Below, one piece after another: positions 17,292 to 23,539 of a stretch of DNA of 23,539 bases. The DNA lies in the NCBI GenBank assembly GCA_004151065.3, contig NWUY0300053008.1, positions 8,972 through 32,510 of the forward strand, given 5' to 3'. Both the position numbers and the translations under genes were made by a program. Every line of letters begins with the position of its first letter. Position 1 is the stretch's first letter. This DNA comes from Larix sibirica. Taxonomy: Eukaryota; Streptophyta; Pinopsida; Pinales; Pinaceae. The notes beneath the pieces were generated by a model. It was not told the DNA's origin and made no database searches. It was given only the letters and a program-made list of their open reading frames with translations.

Positions 17292-20241
17292 TCACGCACT
17301 TAATTGATTCACCTTGTAGTCATTCCTGCTAGACATTCTAAGAAATTGTGATTCAGCCAGTCGGAAATGGTACTCTTCGGGACTATGATCCCCACTAAAA
17401 TTAGGAGACATGTGGTACTGAGTTCGCGTCAAGTTCTGATCAGCCGAGATTTGAGATGGCGGCATGCTTGCTGGATCAAATTTGAGATTCTTATAATGCA
17501 CAATATATCGAGGTATCGCCTGATGAGGATCGTATACCACGAACTCATCGTACAATGTGCCTCCCTTCTCTCTTCCTTCTCTCTTCGAAAACAGTGAGTC
17601 GTATCCTTTCTTATTGATTCTCTTCTTATCCAATTCTGATTGAGGCTTTTGAACTCTGAAAAATAAAATTTTCCAAATTTCGAATCATATGTATTTTCCA
17701 TGCCTACAGAGCTATATCAAGAAGCTATGTAAAAAGGATGTTACAAGTATAACATCCATGACAATGAGCTGATTCCAATAACTATGTTGGGTGTGCCAAT
17801 TGCACTCGTACCCGTACATTGTTCCATGTTTTCACTGTAATTTTTTTTAATAGGGAAAATATACGTTAACCTGAGATCGGTTATGCCTTGAGAAGTATCG
17901 AATTTCTGGAGGTGCTCATCTTCACTTAATTAAAACTACCTTCAGGAATTTGATACTCTCGGTGAACAATAGATCTGATGTTTAAAATGGATCTGTCCTG
18001 CTCGTTAAAATTTACATGTTTGATTTCAAAAGAGGGGAAAATTCAAAATTCATAAAACCAAAGAGACTTACGTCCAAGTTTTGCCAAGAAGAACTTCGCA
18101 AAGCAAGATTTTGTTGCTGCCTCTTGTGTAGATTGTCTGTGCACTTTTTGAAGAATCCGTTGCAAAATAGATCCCCTGCTAAGCATAACATTATTATTTT
18201 GGTGGTTTTGTTAAGAGAAAGCAATTAGAACGTCGGAAAAATCATGGCCAGCTGCCAACATACCTGTCCAAACATATTTCTTTTATCTGCAGGTGGAAGC
18301 CGGAATCCTTTCTCTACAATCCCTTGAATACCATCATTACTGCTTCCATGGAACAGGAGCTGGGTGGGAGACATGGGACTAATCAGATGCCTCTGAGCTT
18401 CTGCAAACTTGATTTGAAATTTCAGGTTGCAGACCTTTTCAATCTTCGTCACGATAGGAAGAATTCCATGTAATGGCTGTATAAACTTTTCAGTCCTATC
18501 TTTAACCTGCATTTGCAGAACGATCCTCGGATATATCAACGGCTAACATTACACTAGCAATAAAACACGCAGTAGATCATGACTAGGAAGAACGCAAAGC
18601 AATAAACCTGAAAATATTCCGCAGCAGTTTCTCCTTCTGAATCGAGTTCTATCAATGATGTCCCTCCCGTGTCATCCTGCAATTTCAATCGCTCTATTTC
18701 ATTATCTAATTCTTTCAGTTTCTGTTTAAGCTCCTCTGCTTCCCGCAACTTTTCTTTTGCCGCTTGCTCTTTTTTTATCTTAACACAAATTGAACATGGA
18801 TTCGCTTTGCAATTTTCGTAGCATTTGAGAGTACATGGATGTCCACACTCTAATTTATTGGGGCATACTTGCATACATTTCAAACTCTTTGTTTTAATTC
18901 GCCAGCACTTGAAAACGTCTGTGTGTTGACAGGCCTCAAATGTGTAAGTTATCTCCTTCTTACATAATATTGTTTCCTCCTTTTCTGAACACTGCTTTGT
19001 TGCCTCATGCCCACAATCTCGGAACAAAAATTGTACTGTTCGCCTGCACTCTGGATGGTCTCCATGGTGGCAGGTGCTTTCACATTGGTGATTACAATCA
19101 AGAGTAGATTTGCAGGGCCTTTCGCACAGCAGAGGGTGGAAGGAATTCACCTCTGAACTACAAATTGTAAAAGGTGGATCAGAAGGATGTCTCGGGCATC
19201 GCAAAAATATTTGCTCACCCAAACACTTCCGATCTTGGAAATAATGGAGAAGGGTTTTCCAGTGTGGTGATTTCCTCGAGAAAGTGGTGCAACTCCCACA
19301 AAAATAGATTGCACCCCTTGCTCTTGAAACGGACACGCACAGCCTATTTCGTTTGGCCAGAAATCCAATGCATCCATCCTCGTTAGATCGTACCAGGGAT
19401 ACCACAACCATTTTATTTTCAGAACCCTGCATTAGCCCAACAGATTAGTTAAATCTCACAAAACAAATGGAAACATTATGAAGTAAACAAGAAAAACCAT
19501 ATCTGCTTTACATGGGCTCTTACTTGAAATCGGTCAATTGTATGAACTTGAAGGTTACGAGTACTCTCGCACGTTTCTAGCTTCTTCCTCAACAATGATA
19601 CCTGATAAAAGGTTCGAAGGAATTTGCCACTCTTAGAAAACAGTATTGGCTACTCTTAAGACTCGACGCTCTAAAATGAGGACCCCATGAGATTAAATGT
19701 CATTTTGAAATGCCTATCAAAAAACCTTTCTCCGGGCATTTCAGTTTCAATGTTTTGTGAAACTTGTATCCACTACCTGTCTGACCAGGCAAATATCTCT
19801 GTTCAAGACAAATCTCCCATCTAAATCACACAATATCTTAATCCTACTTTCATCAGTAGAAGCAACAGATATTTCTTTAGAAATAAGATGAATACCTGGC
19901 CACCATAAGCTGCAAGGACGGTTATGTTACTTGGGTTTTCTCCCTCAGCTATCATCCATCTCAAAAGGGAAACCACCATTGTCGCCTCCCCATCATTTGC
20001 AGCGCTTCGTTGTCGAGTTTCTGGATATGAATGAGACCAGAAATACATGGGAGACATCATACATGCAGGAGATCCATTCCTTTCCCCAGTGACCAGTTTT
20101 GTGTTTGATCGGAGATAAGGATAGATTGGTAAAAGCATTGGCACGAACTCTTCCCTCATGCGACCCTGTACAGCCAGCGACTGGAAGGGCATCTTGTTAT
20201 ATTCGACAAGTCTTTCAAACATTGATACTTCAAAGCCATGC
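17292..20241 (-). CDS. ZNFX1/UPF1-like helicase - NF-X1 zinc finger - PARP catalytic fusion, 5' partial
   Basis: Exons on the minus strand: 20241-19896, 19601-19524, 19426-18608, 18506-18264, 18175-18072, 17655-17313. All introns are GT-AG and all phases agree, giving 644 codons without a stop. Domains in order: C-terminal RecA part of a superfamily 1 (UPF1-like) helicase; a Cys/His-rich NF-X1-type region; a Lys/Glu coiled coil; a PARP-type catalytic domain with H-Y-E; and a roughly 60-residue linker. NF-X1 helicases of the ZNFX1 type act on RNA in antiviral and small-RNA pathways in animals; here a role in RNA-linked ADP-ribosylation is inference. The ATP-binding half of the helicase is not in the window. 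The last exon either splices at 17313 to a far exon (13607 is in phase) or reads six codons into the intron to TGA at 17292. No disabling change is seen in the exons present. Confidence 0.85.
17313..17655 (-). CDS. Exon: end of ART domain 1 and linker
   Basis: Acceptor TTTTTCAG precedes 17655; one base completes the Thr codon begun in the exon ending at 18072. The exon carries GGTLYDEFVVYDPHQAIPRY, where the Glu (17544-17546) is in the place of the catalytic Glu of poly-ADP-ribosylating PARPs. A polar linker (YKNLKF to RNDYK) follows. Donor GTGAATC starts at 17312. A diverged copy of the 3' two-thirds lies at 13733-13958. Confidence 0.85.
18072..18175 (-). CDS. Exon: central ART strand with catalytic Tyr
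   Basis: A 104-bp exon too short for ordinary frame scans. It starts GIYFATDSSKSA with the NAD-contacting Tyr (18167-18169) and ends CEVLLGKTW, followed by donor GTAAGT. Acceptor TTAGCAG lies at 18176-18182. It joins the Gln ending the previous exon (MFGQ) without a shift. Confidence 0.85.
18264..18506 (-). CDS. Exon: start of ART domain 1
   Basis: 81 codons in phase 0 between acceptor AAATGCAG and donor GTATGT. It contains LLFHGSSNDGIQGIVEKGF, where the His of FHG (18348-18350) is the first residue of the H-Y-E triad, and ends NMFGQ. The part before it (VKDRTEKF to KFAEAQ) is the helical lead-in of the domain. Confidence 0.85.
18608..19426 (-). CDS. Exon: helicase motifs V-VI, NF-X1-like zinc region, coiled coil
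   Basis: 273 codons in phase 0. It opens with GSENKMVVVSLVRSN, the second half of helicase motif V, followed by LCVSVSRARG, motif VI with its arginine finger. From about residue 75 of the exon come repeated Cys/His clusters (CERPCKSTLDCNHQCESTC, CGHEATKQC, CQHTDVFKC, LECGHPCTLKC), the spacing of NF-X1 fingers. A Lys/Glu/Leu coiled coil (KEKLREAEELKQKLKELD) and an acidic tail lead to AEYFQ at the GT donor. Confidence 0.85.
19524..19601 (-). CDS. Exon: helicase segment ending in motif V
   Basis: A 78-bp, 26-codon exon: acceptor TTTTATCAG, codons for VSLLRKKLE...VHTIDRFQ, then donor GTAAGA. DRFQ joins GSENK of the next exon to make the FQG motif V of UPF1-like helicases. It is too short to be found as an isolated open frame. 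Confidence 0.85.
19896..20241 (-). CDS. First exon in the window: helicase RecA2 start
   Basis: Starts with one base finishing a split codon after acceptor ATTCACAG, then HGFEVSMFERLVEYN. LAVQGRMREEFVPML corresponds to the QYRM-like motif IV region of UPF1/ZNFX1 helicases. It ends VLAAYGGQ before donor GTATTC. The preceding exon, which should carry the GDHKQL motif III and the Walker boxes, is not found upstream to 23539. Confidence 0.85.
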
Positions 20242-21470
20242 CTGTGAATACAGATAAAACAGTCGTTAAATTATTCAAATTTCGAACCCAAATGTCTTCT
20301 GTCTTCCATATTTAAGATTCTAAGATTCGTAGACACGCACCCTAGATCTTTGGGTTAAGAGAACAATACTCTCGAAAAACTAACAGTAGCTATATCACTA
20401 ATTTTGCAGGCTGAAATCTCTACCATAAACTCCGCTCTCTATGCCTGCCGTCAAAATGGTGAGCAAGAATGGCAGGTGACCAAAAAGAACAAAAGAGAGG
20501 ATAGTGTTCTGCAGCCTGAAGCTACAAAATTTCATGTGCGACTTTATGGATTCAACAGCCCACAACGTTTTTCTGCAAAGATGAACTCAGCCAATAAACG
20601 CTGAGCAACAGATTGCGTATTCGTGGATTAGAAACTCGTGTGATATCTATCTGTGGCAGTAAAAAATTTCTGCAGCTAACCAACAGACTGTAAACTAATT
20701 TTGATTAAATTCACCCACTTGGCAGTAAAACTATAACAACAAACAAATAGAGCCACGTTAAATAAAACACTGCTGCAGGAATTTAAATGATAATTGTAAG
20801 CATCGTGGAATTTAAGTTTGTTTTTAAGGATTGTAAGCCTCATTGAGTCATAGACCAAAAAGGAGGAGACTGGTGAAAGGAATCGTTGTAGAAGGGAAGT
20901 GTTTGAAGAACCTATTGTAGCCTGTGAAATCATAGAGCCCTTAGAGGCATTGTAAATTGTAATTTTCATGAAATTTGCAGTCTAATAAAGAAGAGGTCTT
21001 GAGCTAAGAATTCTGAGAAAATTCATGTAGCTGATGTGTTAAATGAATGTCTGTATGGTGTTTGATTTCTACTATGGTGTTTAAATTTGTTGCATTTAAA
21101 GAAGGGTTGTTGCCTCTGTTTTGATCACTGAGCCTGTTGTGCTCCTGAACATGTTGAGCTCGTAGCTGCGAGTTAGTTTTTTCTTGAGGAGGGGTCCCAG
21201 GCCCCATCTTTGCATAATAAAAAGAGCAGAAAACAATCCTAAACTTAAACATTCAATATGCAAGGCCGGAGAAAACAACACTTACTTTTTTTGATCAAAT
21301 TCTGATCGATTAGTTTATGGGACAACCAACAAGCCTCAAAAGTGTGGAATCTTGAATACAAATCTAATGAGTTTAGCGCATGAAAGGTGGAATTCAGATT
21401 TATTTTTGTGGTAGGGGTGTCTTTGGCTTTCATGCCATGATATTGGGGAACCATGGGGTCTTCCCCTCTC
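20242..21470. other. No recognisable coding sequence; possible upstream intron
   Basis: I searched the minus strand for the missing helicase exon (GDxxQL, DExx, Walker A) and saw none. AT-rich with short open frames lacking family features. If the gene is intact this is intron; if not, the gene is 5'-truncated near 20241. Confidence 0.45.
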
Positions 21471-21499
21471 TCTTTTAATCTTTGGGAGGCTAGATTTGT

Positions 21500-21660
21500 A
21501 GATGAAGCTGAGCCAAGATCTTACTTGTTAATCTTTGTTGGAGTAAATTTTCAAAAAGGCCTCCTAGAATTGAAGTAACAGAGTTTCAAATCGACATTGA
21601 GCAACTTCCATTGAAGTGAAATCTTTGTCATGAATATGGTCAATGTCGTTGTCACAATCA
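21500..21660 (+). pseudogene. LINE ORF1 remnant with zinc knuckle
   Basis: From 21512 one frame reads AKILLVNLCWSK...RIEVTEF, then LPLK, a stop, and NLCHEYGQ. The order ILVNL, IELEV, LPFQ, CxxCHxYGH is the same as in the ORF1 at 571-1429 (AKILVNLN, LPFQCDRCHTYGH), with the first Cys of the knuckle changed to TGA. Sequence at about 21820-22060 may be another decayed piece of such an ORF1, with weaker support. Confidence 0.5.
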
Positions 21661-23350
21661 CCATTGGCTCTAGGCTGCCAATCTAACGGCTGTTCAAAAT
21701 TGATGAGGGTTGAGTGTACGGAAAGGAGCCCACCATTTTTCCTTCGCAATTCACCTCCGTCATATATCTAGACACCGCAAGCGCACATTTGTAGTTAATT
21801 AGGATCTAGCTTTGCCCTAGGTGACGTCATCTTGGTTTGGGTTCACAGTATTTTATCACCATTGGATTGTTTTTGCCCTCGTCCAACTGCCCACTTCTTC
21901 TAAGGTTTTGTGCATATATTGGAAATTTGAATGGTAGAAGCCAGTGCTGACATGATGGAGACTCGGACGCATGTACCAACATTGTGGGGTTCACGAACCT
22001 CCAAATAGTCCTTCAGGGTGACAGTTTTATTTGCTTCTGGACAGATTATTTTCTTATCCAACACTAAGGATGAGGGGGGGCACTCAGTTGCCCTTAAGTA
22101 AAGCAGTTATAGGATGACTAGGATTTCCAGGATTCTAGAAAAAAAAATATTGGAAATTTGAATCATCCATAATGTTTGAAAAAGTAAACGATGTAGATAT
22201 AAATGAAAATTAAGATGTGGCTAGGATTTCCAGGATTCTAAAAAAATATATTGGAAATTTGAATTATCCATAATGTTTGAAAAGTTATGGAAGAAGTAAA
22301 TGATGTAGATATAAATGAAAATTAAGATGTGATGTACATAAATAGATCGGTAACAAGGGGTGCATGGCATCGTTTTTCAAAGAGCTCCCACTAATGTTAT
22401 TATAAGTCATTAAAATATTAAAGGAGAGCTGGGTTTAATTGATAAACCGTCAATAGTTTTGGGTGGAAAGTTTATGAAGGAGCCATACTCATTTCAATGG
22501 GAAATTCGTCTTATTTTGGGTATTTTCTTTGGCGGCGTAGAAAAAGGCAGGGCGTGAAGAAAAGGCAGGAGAGCCTCCACGCAAAGATAGAAAAGAGGAG
22601 AGAAGAAGAAAATAGTGTTTGAGGGTACAGGAGAAGAGGAGAAAAAGAATCATAAAAAATAAGATAAAACTAAGAAGAGTAAAAAAGAAGGTTGAGTTAG
22701 ACAGTGTAAACAAAAGTTAGAGATAAAAAGAAATAACAACTGCTACAAGTAAAGATTTTATTTTCAAAATTTGTTGAGGAAAATATTGTAAAAGCCTAGT
22801 TGACGTTGATACTAGCAAGAAGAGAATTTGTTACTCAGCCGAATTGTAGGGTCTACTAATCCACCAGTTCTGAAGGTGAAAGCCCTTAAAGGCTAGTAAT
22901 GTAATTTTTATAAATTTTCTAAATTTTAACGAAAGGCCAATTGAATCATTTTAATACAAGAAATCTCCTGTATGTTTGTGTTAACTAAATTGTGTTTGTG
23001 AGTTTGAATTGATGTGCCCTTCAGCACTTGTTTAAATGAATCGAAAAGCTTGTTGTGCTCTTGCCTTTGACTTTTGTGTTGGGTGATTGTTGTTAAAATT
23101 AGGGCTTTCTAACAAAAATAAGAAAAATGTACTTTAATGAAAAATAAATTTACAAAACTAGTACTGAAATAAAATCAAAATAGTACAGCAATAGCAAACT
23201 GTAAAACAACAACAATAATAAAATTTGGAATTAAAAATCAGATCTAATAATTTAGTTTAGGATAGAAAACCTTTCTTATACTCGGAGTTAACTCTCAGAG
23301 GCAAGTCAATAAAAAGAACAAGACGAACCCTTACTTGAGGGTATGCACAT
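21661..23350. other. Non-coding AT-rich interval with one tandem duplication
   Basis: Apart from the weak ORF1-like stretch (21820-22060) and the duplication at 22118-22331 I see no gene. A purine-rich segment with many GAAAAG/AAGAAG runs lies at about 22540-22730; it is low complexity. Confidence 0.4.
22118..22331 (+). repeat. Tandem duplication, period about 103 bp
   Basis: Two units starting CTAGGATTTCCAGGATTC (22118 and 22221), both ending AATTAAGATGTG. The second unit has an extra GTTATGGAAGA-like insertion and a few substitutions, so it is not recent. Confidence 0.85.
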
Positions 23351-23355
23351 ACCTA

Positions 23356-23426
23356 AGAGAGAGAGAAAATGCTGAAGAATAAGGTGAGAGAGAGAGAGAG
23401 AGAGAGAAAATGCTGAAGAATAAGGT
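23356..23426 (+). repeat. GA microsatellite with duplicated flank
   Basis: GAGAGAGAAAATGCTGAAGAATAAGGT occurs twice (ending at 23385 and 23426), separated by a GA run of about 21 bases (23386-23406). Confidence 0.85.
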
Positions 23427-23468
23427 TAGACCGGTACAAGAGGGCTAACCACAAGGAGGGGAAAACAA

Positions 23469-23487
23469 TCTCTCTCTCTCTCTCTCT
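23469..23487 (+). repeat. TC microsatellite facing the GA run
   Basis: A run of nine TC units 62 bases after the GA run; together they form an inverted repeat that could pair. Confidence 0.85.
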
Positions 23488-23539
23488 ATGTATGTGGTCC
23501 ACAACTGTCCCATACAATAATTGGAAGTTTATCATCACC

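Noticed and set aside
20404-20604. 66-residue plus-strand open frame upstream of the helicase exons
   Set aside because: No family features, opposite strand to the gene, and short enough to arise by chance.
22489-22713. Leu/Phe-rich minus-strand open frame that looks like a membrane peptide
   Set aside because: It is the complement of a low-complexity purine run; hydrophobicity follows from TTT/CTT codons.

Overview
This window looks like nuclear DNA of a seed plant with a large repeat-rich genome. A gymnosperm (conifer-like) source is the most likely, but this is inferred only from style: AT-rich DNA, decayed DUF4283-type LINEs, very long LTRs and plant-type introns. About half of the window (1-12.7 kb) is nested, decayed retrotransposon. 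The rest holds one split gene, or a gene plus a partial paralogue, on the minus strand, set in mostly non-coding DNA.

Layout. 1-566 is a fragment of a long terminal repeat, ending at a single N (567). 568-2427 and 8893-12.7 kb are the two halves of one plus-strand LINE: ORF1 with a DUF4283-like region and zinc knuckle, then ORF2 with endonuclease, reverse transcriptase, zf-RVT and RNase H remnants. The LINE is interrupted within its endonuclease by a gag-only LTR retrotransposon of TR-GAG type (2428-8892). Its 5' LTR is 2428-4496, its primer-binding site resembles the initiator-Met type, its gag is broken, there is a purine tract, and its 3' LTR is 6138-8892. The LTRs carry dense ACGTGGCA (G-box-like) arrays and an antisense tRNA-like segment. 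The 3' LTR is enlarged by internal duplications and an insert.

From 13.2 to 20.2 kb the minus strand encodes an unusual protein. Six exons (20241 down to 17313) join in consistent phase. They give the C-terminal half of a UPF1/ZNFX1-like superfamily 1 helicase core, an NF-X1-like Cys/His-rich region, a charged coiled coil and a PARP-type ADP-ribosyltransferase (ART) catalytic domain with the H-Y-E residues. Further downstream, 13733-13958 is a diverged copy of the last of these exons, followed after a 125-bp intron by a terminal exon (13209-13607) for a second, different ART domain. The intended protein may therefore be helicase-NF-X1-ART-ART. Either one gene has a duplicated exon inside a roughly 3.7-kb intron, or a complete-ended but truncated paralogue lies beside a copy that lost its end. 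A second single N (13959) lies exactly where the duplicated exon stops matching. The helicase ATP-binding half is not visible upstream in 20242-23539; it lies beyond the window or is lost.

The intervals 13960-17291 and 20242-23539 are AT-rich and mostly uninterpretable. They hold a LINE ORF1 remnant (about 21.5 kb), a 103-bp tandem duplication and facing GA/TC microsatellites.
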